A DNA stretch of 64,000 bases. It comes from Pseudomonas sp. LS44 (GTDB taxonomy: Bacteria; Pseudomonadota; Gammaproteobacteria; Pseudomonadales; Pseudomonadaceae). Shown here piece by piece: positions 36,445-48,211 of the stretch. Under the pieces are notes generated by a model. It had not been told where the DNA came from and did no database searches. It was given only the letters and a program-made list of their open reading frames with translations. The first letter of the stretch is position 1; the number at the start of each line of letters is the position of its first letter. A program made the translations under genes and the position numbers. The DNA is taken from contig NZ_CP102830.1 of the NCBI RefSeq assembly GCF_024730785.1, positions 744,001 through 808,000 of the forward strand, written 5' to 3'.

Positions 36445-37074
36445 ATGTATATACCGCAACACTTCATGGAAACCCGCCCCAGCGAGCTGCATCGCCTTAT
36501 CGCGGACCATCCGCTGGGGATTCTGGTGACCCAAAGTTCCGGTCTGCTCGATGCGGACCACATCCCCTTCGAACTGGACACCACGGTCGGGGAAAAAGGC
36601 CTAATCCGTGCCCATGTCGCCCGTGCCAATCCACTGTGGACGCATGCCGACGGGGAGGAGGTTCTGGTGATCTTCCGCGGCAACGAGGCCTATATTTCCC
36701 CGAATTGGTACCCGAGCAAGCATGAACTCCATCGGCAGGTGCCGACCTGGAATTACCAGGTCGTGCATGTGCGGGGCAAATTGACGGTCAGGGACGACGA
36801 GCGCTTCGTTCGCGGGCTGGTCGGCAGGCTCACCAAAGTCCATGAAGCGAGTGAAGAGCGGCCGTGGCGGATGGCCGATTCCAGTAAGGAGTTCATCGCG
36901 CAGATGCTCGCTGCAATCGTTGGCGTGGAGATTGAGATCACTGAAATCGTCGGCAAATGGAAGCTGAGCCAGAACAAGGAGTCTCGCGACGTCCTGTCAG
37001 CAGCCGACAAGCTTGAAACGCTGGGGGGCGACGAACTGGCCAGTGCCATGGTCAACGTATTGCGCAACAGCTGA
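36445..37074 (+). CDS. PaiB-like FMN-binding negative transcriptional regulator
   Basis: A 209-residue split-barrel flavin-binding protein. MYIPQHFMETRPSELHRLI is the typical PaiB start, followed by DADHIPFEL, IRAHVARANPLWTH, VIFRGNEAYISPNWYPSKH and VPTWNYQVVHVRG, the conserved FMN-barrel blocks. In Bacillus PaiB affects sporulation and protease genes; whether family members act as regulators or as flavoenzymes is open. The ATG at 36445 has GGAG at 7 nt. No acetyltransferase paiA is adjacent. Confidence 0.93.
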   Translation: MYIPQHFMETRPSELHRLIADHPLGILVTQSSGLLDADHIPFELDTTVGEKGLIRAHVARANPLWTHADGEEVLVIFRGNEAYISPNWYPSKHELHRQVPTWNYQVVHVRGKLTVRDDERFVRGLVGRLTKVHEASEERPWRMADSSKEFIAQMLAAIVGVEIEITEIVGKWKLSQNKESRDVLSAADKLETLGGDELASAMVNVLRNS

Positions 37075-37122
37075 TGGATAATCCGGCTGTTAGCTAAGAG
37101 TCAGGCCTTTGGAGAAAAAATC

Positions 37123-37767
37123 ATGCAGGCGCTTTTCGTCCACGGAATGGGGCGTTCACCGCTGTCGGGCTGGCCGCTGCTCTGGCAATTGAAGCGCGCC
37201 GGCCTGAAGACCAGCACCTATGGCTACAGCGTTAGTCTGGAGGACTTCGCAGGAATCAAAGCTCGACTTGTCTCAACAATCTCGGCGCTAGCGGAGCTCG
37301 GGGACTATGTGCTGATCGGGCATTCCTTGGGCGGTGTCTTGCTCAGGGCCGCTGTGAATGGCTTACCACCAGGAGTCCGGTCGCCTCATCACGTGTTTCT
37401 GTTGGGCTCACCGCTTCAGCCGACACTTTTGGCGCAGAGGCTTGGTACAAATCCGATTTACCGGACACTCACCCGAGATTGCGGTCAACTGCTCGGGTCG
37501 GTAACTCGGATGGCTGAGATAGGCCCGGTATCAGCGCCAACAACCGGTATTGCGGGCGTTCGTGGCCTGTCAGGGAAACGCAGCCCGTTTAGTGGTGAGC
37601 TAAATGACGGAGTGGTATCAATTTCCGAGGTGAGCGCTGAGTGGCTTACCGATCAAGTGCGAGTTCCAAGCGTTCATACGCTCCTGCCATCTAGCAAGCG
37701 GGTGGGTGACATCATCCTGGAGCGGGTGGCGCGCCATGACGAAAAGGGTGGCAGGTTTATCTCTTGA
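37123..37767 (+). CDS. Alpha/beta hydrolase (lipase/esterase-like)
   Basis: A 214-residue alpha/beta hydrolase. The oxyanion-hole motif is LFVHGMGRSP at the N-terminus, and the nucleophile elbow is LIGHSLGGVLL (about residues 64-74); the C-terminal VHTLLPSSKRV probably provides the catalytic His. No signal peptide is seen, so it may be cytoplasmic. Substrate unknown. The ATG at 37123 follows TTTGGAGAAAAAATC. Its codon use is looser and poorer in GC than most of the window, which, with the pseudogenes around it, suggests a transferred segment. Confidence 0.85.
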   Translation: MQALFVHGMGRSPLSGWPLLWQLKRAGLKTSTYGYSVSLEDFAGIKARLVSTISALAELGDYVLIGHSLGGVLLRAAVNGLPPGVRSPHHVFLLGSPLQPTLLAQRLGTNPIYRTLTRDCGQLLGSVTRMAEIGPVSAPTTGIAGVRGLSGKRSPFSGELNDGVVSISEVSAEWLTDQVRVPSVHTLLPSSKRVGDIILERVARHDEKGGRFIS

Positions 37768-37818
37768 TGACTGAGCCGTGCTTCACTTCGACTACTGTCG
37801 CCAGCGGGTAGTCAGCCG

Positions 37819-38583
37819 ATGTCGCGAACCTTGGTTTCCCTCGCCGCTTTCGCTGCCGTCTTGTACCTGGCAGCCTGCGCCGCGCTGTTCGTGTTTCAAC
37901 GCGCACTCATCTACTACCCGCAACCACGCGCGATTGGCACGCCTGAAACTCTGCTTAAACTGTCGGCAGCCGACGCGGAGGTGTGGGTATCCGTCAGGCC
38001 GCATGCCGGCCAAAAAGCGTTGATCTACTTCGGCGGAAATGCTGAGGATGTGTCGCAAAACCTGCCCTCGTTTTCGCAGGCTTTTCCGGAGCACGCGATC
38101 TACTTGCTGCACTACAGAGGCTACGGTGGCAGTTCGGGATCGCCGTCCGAGGAGTCGATTCAGCGTGATGCCGTGGCCCTGTTTGACCAAGTCCATGCCG
38201 CCCATCCGCAGATTGCGCTGGTCGGTAGAAGCCTGGGTACGGGCGTCGCCATTCGTCTTGCGAGCCAACGGCCGGCAGCACGCCTGATCCTGATTTCGCC
38301 CTATAACAGCCTGCAAGATCTCGCCGTAAAGCAATTTCCCTATTTCCCGGTGAAATGGCTGCTGCGGGACAAGTTCGAATCCTGGAAATACGCCTCGCGC
38401 ATCCAGGTGCCGACGCTGTTGATCGTGGCGGAGCACGATGAAGTCATTCCGCGTGCTAGCACGGAGCTGCTGTATACGCGCTTCGCTACTGGCGTGGCCT
38501 CGCTCCAGGTCATACCGGGCGCGGGTCACAACTCGATCTCCGAGAGCCCGCAGTACCTACGGTTGCTAGGTGCGGCGTTGTGA
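37819..38583 (+). CDS. Membrane-anchored alpha/beta hydrolase (Bem46-like)
   Basis: A 254-residue protein with an N-terminal hydrophobic anchor (LVSLAAFAAVLYLAACAALFV), then an alpha/beta hydrolase domain. The first strand reads ALIYFGGNAED, a variant of the HG oxyanion motif. RGYGGSSGSPSE, the nucleophile elbow VGRSLGTGVAIRLA, VPTLLIVAEHDEVIP (catalytic Asp) and GAGHNSI (catalytic His) follow the Bem46/ABHD13-like order. It is expected in the inner membrane facing the periplasm. Substrate unknown. It starts 51 bp after the previous hydrolase gene. Confidence 0.88.
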   Translation: MSRTLVSLAAFAAVLYLAACAALFVFQRALIYYPQPRAIGTPETLLKLSAADAEVWVSVRPHAGQKALIYFGGNAEDVSQNLPSFSQAFPEHAIYLLHYRGYGGSSGSPSEESIQRDAVALFDQVHAAHPQIALVGRSLGTGVAIRLASQRPAARLILISPYNSLQDLAVKQFPYFPVKWLLRDKFESWKYASRIQVPTLLIVAEHDEVIPRASTELLYTRFATGVASLQVIPGAGHNSISESPQYLRLLGAAL

Positions 38584-38641
38584 GGCAACGAACGCTGAAG
38601 CGCGTTAGCGATAGTTAAATTGCGGGCAAGCGGCTACCACC

Positions 38642-39060
38642 ATGAACAAGCAGGGAATCGACTCAAACGCAGAAGAGTGCGGCTCTGCTTCTCAGCTAAT
38701 AGATGCGCGAATCAAGGCGCTGAGCGGCTGGCGGGGCTAGACACTCGCGCAGATCCGCACGCTGATCAAGCAGGTCGACCCCGCCGTGGTCGAGGAATGG
38801 AAGTAGTGGGTTCAGGTGTGGTCGCACGCGGGAATCATCTGCACCGGCGAGACGTACAAAAATGCCGTGAAGATGACCTATGTCAAGGGCGCGTTGTTGG
38901 AGGCCCCTTCGAGCTTGTTCAGCGCCAGCCTCGACGGTAATGTCAGACACGGGCCATTGATTTTCATGAGGGCGACAGGATCGCTGAAATGGCCTTGAAG
39001 GCGCTTATTCGCGTGGCCGTGCTACTCAACACGGCCGCTCTCAGGGGGCAGAGCGCTTGA
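38642..39060 (+). pseudogene. DUF1801 domain protein, inactivated
   Basis: The frame from ATG 38642 reads SASQLIDARIKALSGWRG, then a TAG at 38738, then TLAQIRTLIKQVDPAVVEEWK, a TAG at 38804, then VWSHAGIICTGETYKNAVKMTY and FSASLDGNVR, which follow the DUF1801 (YdhG-like) fold in order. Shortly after, near 38940-38950, the similarity shifts frame and continues as AIDFHEGDRIAEMALKALIR to a TGA at 39058-39060. Two nonsense codons and one frameshift mean it cannot make the full protein. Intact relatives are about 140 residues. Confidence 0.85.
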
Positions 39061-41593
<2,533 letters not shown>

Positions 41594-41673
41594 TGTGAAC
41601 GCTGGATAGGTAGTCCAGTCGGGGGTGTTGCGAACGTTTGAAGTGTTCGCCGACGCCCGTTGAAAACACATAG

Positions 41674-41691
41674 CGCCTCCCTCGGGAGGCG
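41674..41691 (+). terminator. Hairpin downstream of katG
   Basis: CGCCTCC-CTCG-GGAGGCG forms a 7-bp GC-rich stem 80 bp after the katG stop. It is followed by TTATG, so the U-tract is poor. Confidence 0.5.
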
Positions 41692-41841
41692 TTATGCGTT
41701 CTGACGCGATTTCGCCGCGGTGCCGGTAACCCAATGGTTGTAGCGCGACAGATCGGGTTGCCCCAGCGGGCGCTTGCGGTTATTCATGCTGGCATGGAAT
41801 CGACTTGCAGCTCTGATCGTCCCTTCATTGCCCTCGAGGAT

Positions 41842-42954
41842 GTGTCCTTCTCGTGGGAGCGCCTGCGTCGCTGCACTCTTGGGCCGTTGGCAGTCCTGTT
41901 GGTGCTTGCTGGATGCGGCACGCAACGGCCGCAACCGCTCGAGCGCAGTCCGGACGAGGTGCGCGCCGAGCTGCTGCGCTTGCTACCGGGGCAAACCGCC
42001 GATCGCCAAGGCTGGGCCACCGATATCTACGTGGCCTTTGCCACGCAGCACATCGCGCCGACCACCGAGAATCTCTGCGCTGTGCTGGCGGTGGCTGAGC
42101 AGGAATCGACCTTTCAGAGCGACCCGCAAGTGCCGGGTCTGGCCAAGATCGCCCGCGCGGAAATCGATCGCCGCGCCGCCGCGCTGCACATCCCCAATTT
42201 CCTGGTTGGCACGGCACTGCGTCTCGACTCGCCGACCGGCAAGACTTATAGCCAGAGGCTGAGCAAGGTGCGTAGCGAGCGCGAGCTCAGTGCGATTTTC
42301 GATGATTTCATTGGCATGGTGCCGATGGGCGGCCAGCTATTCGGCGGCCTCAATCCCGTGCATACCGGCGGGCCGATGCAGGTGAGCATCGCCTTCGCTG
42401 AGGCTCATGCGCAGGATTATCCGTATCCGCGCGACGGCTCGATCCGCCAGGAGGTGTTCAGTCGGCGCGGCGGCCTGTACTTCGGCATCGCCCATCTGCT
42501 CGGTTATCCGGCCAACTACCCGCAACCGCTGTACCGTTTCGCCGATTTCAACGCCGGCTGGTACGCCAGTCGCAACGCCGCGTTCCAGCATGCGTTGAGC
42601 CGTGTTTCGGGAATTCCGCTGGCGCTCGATGGCGACTTGGTCGTGCATGGCTCAAGCCGCTTGGGGCAGACCGAGCTGGCGGTGCGCGCGCTCGGCCAGC
42701 GGTTGGATATGAGCCATGGCGCGATTCGCCGGGCGCTGCTGCAAGGCGACAGTCTGGAGTTCGAGGACAGCAAGCTCTACGCGCGTGTGTTTGCCCTGGC
42801 CGATGCCAACGAACGCAAGCCATTGCCGCGGGCGATGCTGCCGGGTATCACCCTGAAAAGTCCGAAGATCACCCGCAAGCTGACCACCGCCTGGTTCGCC
42901 CAGCGAGTCGACGAGCGTTGGCAGCGCTGCATGACACGCGCTGCGAAAGGCTGA
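41842..42954 (+). CDS. DUF1615 family lipoprotein
   Basis: A conserved proteobacterial lipoprotein of the DUF1615 family, function unknown. A hydrophobic run ends in the lipobox LVLAGC, and the mature part holds AVAEQESTFQSDPQVPGL, GGPMQVSIAFAE and FADFNAGWYASRNAAFQ, which recall a lysozyme/lytic-transglycosylase-like fold (the ESTF segment); catalysis is not proven. The GTG at 41842 gives a good 25-residue lipoprotein signal (WERLRRCTLGPLAVLLVLAGC) but its GAGGA lies too close; upstream ATGs at 41794 and 41734 are alternatives without clear ribosome binding sites. Confidence 0.82.
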   Translation: MSFSWERLRRCTLGPLAVLLVLAGCGTQRPQPLERSPDEVRAELLRLLPGQTADRQGWATDIYVAFATQHIAPTTENLCAVLAVAEQESTFQSDPQVPGLAKIARAEIDRRAAALHIPNFLVGTALRLDSPTGKTYSQRLSKVRSERELSAIFDDFIGMVPMGGQLFGGLNPVHTGGPMQVSIAFAEAHAQDYPYPRDGSIRQEVFSRRGGLYFGIAHLLGYPANYPQPLYRFADFNAGWYASRNAAFQHALSRVSGIPLALDGDLVVHGSSRLGQTELAVRALGQRLDMSHGAIRRALLQGDSLEFEDSKLYARVFALADANERKPLPRAMLPGITLKSPKITRKLTTAWFAQRVDERWQRCMTRAAKG

Positions 42955-43014
42955 GCCTGGCCAGCAGACGTTGGCGTGGCCACGTAGAATCGCGGCGTGA
43001 AAGAGATTCTCGAG

Positions 43015-45384
43015 ATGACAGCGGTGCAACTCCAGCAGGGTTTCGTTTTATCCCGGCATTGGCGCGACACGTCCACCGGCACTGAAGTCGAGTTCTGGCT
43101 GGCGACCGACCAGGGGCCGCAGCTGATTCGCCTGCCACATCAACCCTCGGTGGCGTTCATTCCCGCCGAGCAGCGCGACTGGGTCGAACCGCTGCTGCGC
43201 GGTGAGCGCGATGTCGAGCTGCGGCCGTTGGGTCTTCGCGATTTTCATCAGCGGCCGGTGCTCGGCCTGTATTGCCAGCAGCACCGCCAGTTGATGCGCA
43301 TCGACAAGCTGCTGAGGAAGGCTGGCCTCGACGTCTACGAGGCCGACATCCGTCCGCCGGAACGCTATCTGATGGAGCGCTTCATCACTGCGCCGGTAGC
43401 GTTCAGTGGCACACCAGACGCCAGCGGCGTGCTGCTCGATGCGCAGCTGAAGCCCGCCCCGGACTATCGCCCGCCGCTGAAATTGGTCTCCCTGGATATC
43501 GAAACCACCGCCCACGGCGAGCTGTATTCGATTGCCCTGGAAGGCTGCGGCGAGCGTCAGGTGTATATGCTCGGGCCGCCGAACAAGAGTGATACGGTCG
43601 ATTTCCAGCTCGACTACTGCGACACCCGTGGCGAGCTGCTCGAGCGGCTCAACGACTGGCTGGCCCGGCATGATCCCGATGCGATCATCGGCTGGAACCT
43701 GGTGCAATTCGATCTGCGCGTCTTGCATGAGCATGCCCAGCGCCTGCAGGTGCCGTTGCGGCTCGGGCGCGGTGGCGATGTGATGGGTTGGCGCGAGCAT
43801 GGTTCGCGCAACAACCACTACTTCGCGGCCGCTGCCGGGCGGTTGATCATCGACGGCATCGAGGCACTGCGTTCGGCGTTCTGGAGTTTTTCCTCGTTCA
43901 GCCTGGAAAACGTCGCGCGCGTGTTGCTCGGTGAGGGCAAGTCGATCGATAACCCGTACCAGCGGATGGACGAAATCGACCGCATGTTCGCCGAAGACAA
44001 GCCGGCGCTGGCGCGTTACAACCTCAAGGACTGCGAGCTGGTGACGCGGATCTTCGCCAAGACCGAGCTGCTGACTTTCCTGCTCGAACGCGCCAGCGTC
44101 ACCGGGCTGCCCGCCGATCGCAGCGGCGGTTCGGTGGCGGCGTTCACCCATCTGTATATGCCGTTGATGCACCGCCAGGGGTTCGTCGCCCCCAATCTCG
44201 GCGAGCGGCCGCCGCAGGCCAGCCCTGGCGGCTTTGTCATGAACTCGCGTCCGGGTCTGTACGACTCGGTGCTGGTGCTCGACTACAAGAGCCTGTATCC
44301 GTCGATCATCCGCACTTTTCTCATCGACCCGGTGGGGTTGGTGGAAGGTTTACGTCAACCGGATGACAGTCACTCGGTAGCGGGATTTCTCGGCGCGTGG
44401 TTCTCGCGGACGCGGCATTGTCTGCCGACCATCGTCGAGCGCCTCTGGCAAGGTCGCGAAGCGGCCAAGCGTGAGCGCAACCAGCCGCTGTCGCAGGCGC
44501 TGAAGATCATCATGAACGCCTTCTACGGCGTGCTCGGTTCCAGCGGTTGTCGCTTTTTCGATCCGCGCTTGGCCTCGTCCATCACTCTGCGCGGTCACGA
44601 GATCATGCGCCGGACCCGCGAGCTGATCGAAGCCCAGGGCTATGCGGTGATCTATGGCGACACCGACTCGACCTTCGTGTGGCTCGGCCGCGCCCATGCA
44701 CAGGCTGACGCGGCGCGGATCGGGCGGATGCTGGTGGAGCGCGTCAATCAGTGGTGGCGCGAGCATCTGCACGCCGAGTTCGGACTGCAGAGCGCCCTCG
44801 AGTTGCAGTTCGAGACGCATTTTCTGCGCTTTCTGATGCCGACCATTCGTGGGGCGGAGGAGGGCAGCAAAAAGCGCTATGCGGGACTGGTCAGCGGCGC
44901 GGACGGCAATGCGGAAATGGTCTTCAAGGGGCTGGAAACCGTGCGCACCGATTGGTCGCCGCTGGCTCAACAGTTTCAACAGGAGCTGTACCGGCGCGTG
45001 TTCAATCGGCTGCCGCATCAGGACTACGTTCGTGAGTTCGTGCGGCGTACCCTGGCGGGTGAGCTGGATGATCTGCTGATCTATCGCAAGCGCCTGCGCC
45101 GGCCGCTGGACGATTATCAGCGCAATGTGCCGCCGCATGTGCGGGCGGCGCGCCTTGCCGACCAGCACAACGAGCGTCTGGGCCGGCCGTTGCAATATCA
45201 GAACGGTGGCAGGATCAGCTATGTGATCACCCTCGCCGGGCCGCAGCCGTTGGAAACGCGCCGTGCCGCGATCGATTACGATCACTACCTCACTCGCCAG
45301 CTGCAGCCGGTGGCCGATGCAATTCTGCCGTTCGTGGATGATGATTTCGCGGCGCTGATCGATCGACAGATCGGCTTGTTCTAA
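43015..45384 (+). CDS. polB: DNA polymerase II (family B)
   Basis: A 789-residue family B polymerase with proofreading, used in replication restart and translesion synthesis. The exonuclease motifs are Exo I SLDIETTA (D161, E163), Exo [14 protein letters not shown] and Exo [11 protein letters not shown]. Polymerase motif A is [11 protein letters not shown] (D423), motif [20 protein letters not shown], and motif C YGDTDS (547-552, catalytic D549 and D551); KKRYAG follows. All catalytic residues are present, so it should be active. The ATG at 43015 is preferred to the GTG at 42997, because homologues begin near [11 protein letters not shown]. In E. coli the gene is SOS-induced; I saw no LexA box here. 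Confidence 0.97.
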   Translation: MTAVQLQQGFVLSRHWRDTSTGTEVEFWLATDQGPQLIRLPHQPSVAFIPAEQRDWVEPLLRGERDVELRPLGLRDFHQRPVLGLYCQQHRQLMRIDKLLRKAGLDVYEADIRPPERYLMERFITAPVAFSGTPDASGVLLDAQLKPAPDYRPPLKLVSLDIETTAHGELYSIALEGCGERQVYMLGPPNKSDTVDFQLDYCDTRGELLERLNDWLARHDPDAIIGWNLVQFDLRVLHEHAQRLQVPLRLGRGGDVMGWREHGSRNNHYFAAAAGRLIIDGIEALRSAFWSFSSFSLENVARVLLGEGKSIDNPYQRMDEIDRMFAEDKPALARYNLKDCELVTRIFAKTELLTFLLERASVTGLPADRSGGSVAAFTHLYMPLMHRQGFVAPNLGERPPQASPGGFVMNSRPGLYDSVLVLDYKSLYPSIIRTFLIDPVGLVEGLRQPDDSHSVAGFLGAWFSRTRHCLPTIVERLWQGREAAKRERNQPLSQALKIIMNAFYGVLGSSGCRFFDPRLASSITLRGHEIMRRTRELIEAQGYAVIYGDTDSTFVWLGRAHAQADAARIGRMLVERVNQWWREHLHAEFGLQSALELQFETHFLRFLMPTIRGAEEGSKKRYAGLVSGADGNAEMVFKGLETVRTDWSPLAQQFQQELYRRVFNRLPHQDYVREFVRRTLAGELDDLLIYRKRLRRPLDDYQRNVPPHVRAARLADQHNERLGRPLQYQNGGRISYVITLAGPQPLETRRAAIDYDHYLTRQLQPVADAILPFVDDDFAALIDRQIGLF

Positions 45385-45498
45385 GCGCTCGGCTGGTCAG
45401 AAGCACACATTATTCTTTGTAATTCATCGTTCTGGCGCCAAGAAAGAAACGGTCTAAAAAAGCCCATCCAGAACGTCTCACTTTTTGCTAACGTAAGG

Positions 45499-45716
45499 GT
45501 GTAGGTGAACACGCAGACTGATGCGCAATTGGATAGCAAGGAAACGAGGGGCACGTTCCCAAGGGTACACGGCTGAGTGACTCAGGCCCCGATTGCCGTG
45601 TGAAGCAGAAGAGCATGTACTCTTCTCGTCAGACTCCTGATAAACCTTGTAAGCCGGAGACCAGCACCGGCCACCTACTCTCTCCACCAACAAGCCCGCG
45701 AATGCGGGCTTTTTTA
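45499..45716 (+). ncRNA. Candidate structured small RNA
   Basis: The 349-bp gap between polB and the DUF4105 gene has no gene but holds a row of stems: GTGT-N6-ACAC (45499-45512), ACACGGC/GCCGTGT (45567-45573 with 45595-45601) enclosing CTGAGT/ACTCAG, AGAAGAG-CATGTA-CTCTTCT (45607-45626), GCCGG/CCGGC (45653-45671), and a strong terminator at 45692-45715. Three GGA trinucleotides occur. It matches no RNA family I can name. The 5' end is only a guess from the first stem. Confidence 0.45.
45692..45715 (+). terminator. Intrinsic terminator
   Basis: AAGCCCGC-GAAT-GCGGGCTT stem followed by TTTT. The U-tract is on the plus strand, so it ends the candidate RNA; it may also work poorly for the convergent DUF4105 gene. 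Confidence 0.8.
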
Positions 45717-45733
45717 TGCGCCAGCCGCAACCC

Positions 45734-47587
45734 TCAGTAGTGGTACCACTTCAGCTCCAGTGACAGTTCGTTCTCCGGGCTGGCCATCTGGCTGAATTGG
45801 CGTTGCGCGGTGAGGCGCAGGCCGAGGCTGGGCGCCAATTCCCACTGCTGGTTGAGCGACAGCGTGCGGCGAATTTCGCCGTTGTGGAAATAATCGCCGG
45901 CCGCTTCCAGGCTCAGGTTGCCGAGCGGATTGCGCCACAGCAGGCCGCTGTTGAAGCCCATCGCCGGGGCGACGAAGGCGGCGAAATCCTCGTTGTGTTC
46001 GATGCGCAAGGTGCCGAGAGCGAAGCCGAGCAATTCATCGTCCAGCTGCCAGCTGCCGCCCGCGCCGCCGCTCAGATGGCTGACCAACGTCTCGTCACCC
46101 TGCTCGCCGAGTACTCGCTCCAGCCCGCCGCCGACCTGCCAGGACCAGGGTTTGAGTAGCTCGTTACGCGGCGTCAGCGAGCGGATAGTGGCCAGGTCGA
46201 GGCGCTGCAGTTGCCAGTGATTGTTTTCGTACTGGCGCAGCTTGAGCTGGAGGATTTCGATCTGCGCGCCGAGCGGGAAGCCGTAGGCGTTGTCGTTGAG
46301 GTCGTGATAGGCCATGCGCAGGCCGTATTCGGCGAAGGCGCGATCATCGCGGCTGCCCGCACCCAGCTGCCAGGTCCGCGAGCGGTGTCCATCCTCGGGC
46401 GGCTCGGGGCGCTCGATCTGCAACGCCGGCGGCGGATTTTGGTTGATCGCCCGCAGCAAGCTGTAGCTGCGTTCGGCGGCGGCTTTGTCGCGGGCTTCGC
46501 CGGCAGCGCGGTAGCGGGTCAGGCGAAAGGCCGCGTCCTGGATCAAGGCCTGACGGGCGCGCGGCAACGCGGTGAATTCGCGGTCACGGGCCACGGCCGG
46601 GTCGTCGGCCAGGCGCAGGGCCCAGCGTTGTTCGGCGGAGTCGAGCGGTTCGGCACGGGCCAGCAGTTCGCGCTCGCGCGACGGGCGAAAATCGATGCGC
46701 TCGACCAGGCCCGCTTCTTTCACCGCGCGCACGGTGTCGGTGGGAATCGCGGTTAGCGGGAATTGCGCGGTCAGCTCGATCCCCGGGCGGGCGATCTCCA
46801 GCAGTTCGAGCAGCCGGTACGAGCAGTTTTCATCGAAGAAGAAGTAATCGAAGCGGATCTGCCGCAGCTCCCAGGCATGCTCGACCATCCGCGCGGTTTC
46901 CTCGGCAGTGAGGTTCAGGCGGTATTCCCACAGATCGCGGTTTTCCAGGCTGCGGTATTCCGCGAGTTTCTCGCGGTAGGGGACCAGCGCGAACAGCCCA
47001 GGATAGCCGCCCATCAAACCTTTCCAGGCATACAGAATGCTGTTGTCCATGCCCTCGATAAAGGCGCCGAAGTTCAGCGCGTAGCTGAGTAGCGCGGTGT
47101 TGTTTTCGTCGACATCGGCCTGGTCGATGCGCAGCAAGGTATGGCCGAACATCGATGAGGGGCTGTTCAGGTAAGCGGCGGGGAACACCAATACGCTGCT
47201 GTGCGGCGCAATGTCCTTGAACCAGGCGCTGAATTCCGCGCACTGCGGCTGCGGCAGATCCGTTAGCTGCAGCTGCTCGCGCAACCAGCGGGTCCGCGCC
47301 GGATAGCGGCATTGCGGATGCTGGTCACCCAGCGTTACCGGTTGGTACAGCGCCGCCACGGTCGCGGCGAGTTCGGCGCTCGGGTCGTGGGCACCGTTGT
47401 CGGCGAAAAAGAACCGTGGATCGTCGACGTAACTGCGCCAGCCGCCGAGTTTGGCGGTTTCGTAATGGCCCAGGGAAATCCAGTAAGGCTGTTCGGCCAG
47501 CGCGGCTAGTTGGGTCGGCGGCACCGTGGGCGCGGCATGCACGGGGGCGCAGGCGCAGAGGGCGAGGGCGGAGAAAATCCGTTTCAA
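45734..47587 (-). CDS. DUF4105 family outer-envelope protein
   Basis: A large exported protein of unknown function. It opens with a clear signal peptide (KRIFSALALCACAPVHA), then the DUF4105 block: SAWFKDIAPHSSVLVFPAAYLNSPSSMFGHTLLRID region, YALNFGAFIEGMDNSILYAWKG, and FDYFFFDENCSYRLLELL, with conserved His, Asn and Cys that recall papain-fold NlpC/P60-like chemistry (inference). The C-terminal 200 residues alternate polar and aromatic residues and end in a Tyr-rich strand (LSLELKWYHY), as in outer-membrane barrels. The frame extends to a TTG at 47653; the TTG at 47587 gives a compact signal peptide and is preferred, although neither has a good ribosome binding site. Confidence 0.85.
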   Translation of the reverse strand: MKRIFSALALCACAPVHAAPTVPPTQLAALAEQPYWISLGHYETAKLGGWRSYVDDPRFFFADNGAHDPSAELAATVAALYQPVTLGDQHPQCRYPARTRWLREQLQLTDLPQPQCAEFSAWFKDIAPHSSVLVFPAAYLNSPSSMFGHTLLRIDQADVDENNTALLSYALNFGAFIEGMDNSILYAWKGLMGGYPGLFALVPYREKLAEYRSLENRDLWEYRLNLTAEETARMVEHAWELRQIRFDYFFFDENCSYRLLELLEIARPGIELTAQFPLTAIPTDTVRAVKEAGLVERIDFRPSRERELLARAEPLDSAEQRWALRLADDPAVARDREFTALPRARQALIQDAAFRLTRYRAAGEARDKAAAERSYSLLRAINQNPPPALQIERPEPPEDGHRSRTWQLGAGSRDDRAFAEYGLRMAYHDLNDNAYGFPLGAQIEILQLKLRQYENNHWQLQRLDLATIRSLTPRNELLKPWSWQVGGGLERVLGEQGDETLVSHLSGGAGGSWQLDDELLGFALGTLRIEHNEDFAAFVAPAMGFNSGLLWRNPLGNLSLEAAGDYFHNGEIRRTLSLNQQWELAPSLGLRLTAQRQFSQMASPENELSLELKWYHY

Positions 47588-47750
47588 GGGTGCGGTTCTT
47601 TTTCCGGGAGCAGGCGTCGAGCTTTGAAGATCGGTATGGCGGGTGTCAAGCAAGCTGCAGCGAGCCGATTGCGCAAGTTATTGCCCTGGCTCAATACAAC
47701 CAATCGAGGCAGGCCCGACACTCGGCGCGGAATTCTTTCTGGAGAACCCT

Positions 47751-48074
47751 ATGACTGCTTTCGATCCTAGCGCCGCCCTGGAAAGCCTGTTCAGCGAATA
47801 CACCGCCCGGGCGAGTGCGATTCGCCGTGATCTGGGACGCAGCCACTCGCCGGATTTCGCCGAACAAGCGGTGCAACGGCAGAACGATGAAGTGCTGGAG
47901 GCCCTGCTCGCCGAAGCCGAAGCCGCGCTGCTGCTGGTCGGCAAGGCCAAACTGCGCCTCAGCGAAGGACGCTATGGTGACTGTCTGCAATGCGGCCAGC
48001 CGATCCAGGCGCAACGCTTGGCAGCCCTGCCCGCCGCCGAGTGTTGCCTGGACTGCGCCGATCGGACGAAATAA
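47751..48074 (+). CDS. DksA/TraR-type zinc finger protein
   Basis: A 107-residue protein with an N-terminal helical hairpin and a C-terminal four-cysteine zinc finger: C78-LQ-C81 and C99-LD-C102 in the DksA/TraR order. It lacks the long coiled coil and the DxxDxA tip of DksA, so it is likely a paralogue that may bind RNA polymerase or act otherwise. The ATG at 47751 follows TCTGGAGAACCCT; a longer frame from 47643 lacks a binding site and overlaps the divergent DUF4105 leader. The Lon-like gene follows 137 bp downstream. Confidence 0.9.
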   Translation: MTAFDPSAALESLFSEYTARASAIRRDLGRSHSPDFAEQAVQRQNDEVLEALLAEAEAALLLVGKAKLRLSEGRYGDCLQCGQPIQAQRLAALPAAECCLDCADRTK

Positions 48075-48085
48075 CCCGCGGCGAT

Positions 48086-48143
48086 GACGTCGTCGACAGT
48101 TATGCGACGACGTCTCGATGCCGGTTCGACTGGCGAACGGCAT
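48086..48143. repeat. Two adjacent hairpins between the DksA-like and Lon-like genes
   Basis: GACGTCGTCG (48086-48095) pairs perfectly with CGACGACGTC (48105-48114) over a 9-nt loop. Directly after it ATGCCGGTTCG (48118-48128) pairs with CGAACGGCAT (48134-48143) with one bulged G. Neither has a U-tract. Confidence 0.6.
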
Positions 48144-48211
48144 GCCTTGCCAGCGGCGATCAGCGAGCGCCAGAATGCGGCCATCTGCCCGTCCGATGTT
48201 AAGGATCTCCG

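Noticed and set aside
42955..43014. LexA box ahead of polB
   Set aside because: No CTGT-N8-ACAG sequence is present in the short upstream gap.
45499..45716. Assignment of the structured RNA as an RsmX/Y/Z-type sponge
   Set aside because: Only three GGA trinucleotides occur and they are not set in loops in the regular manner of that group.
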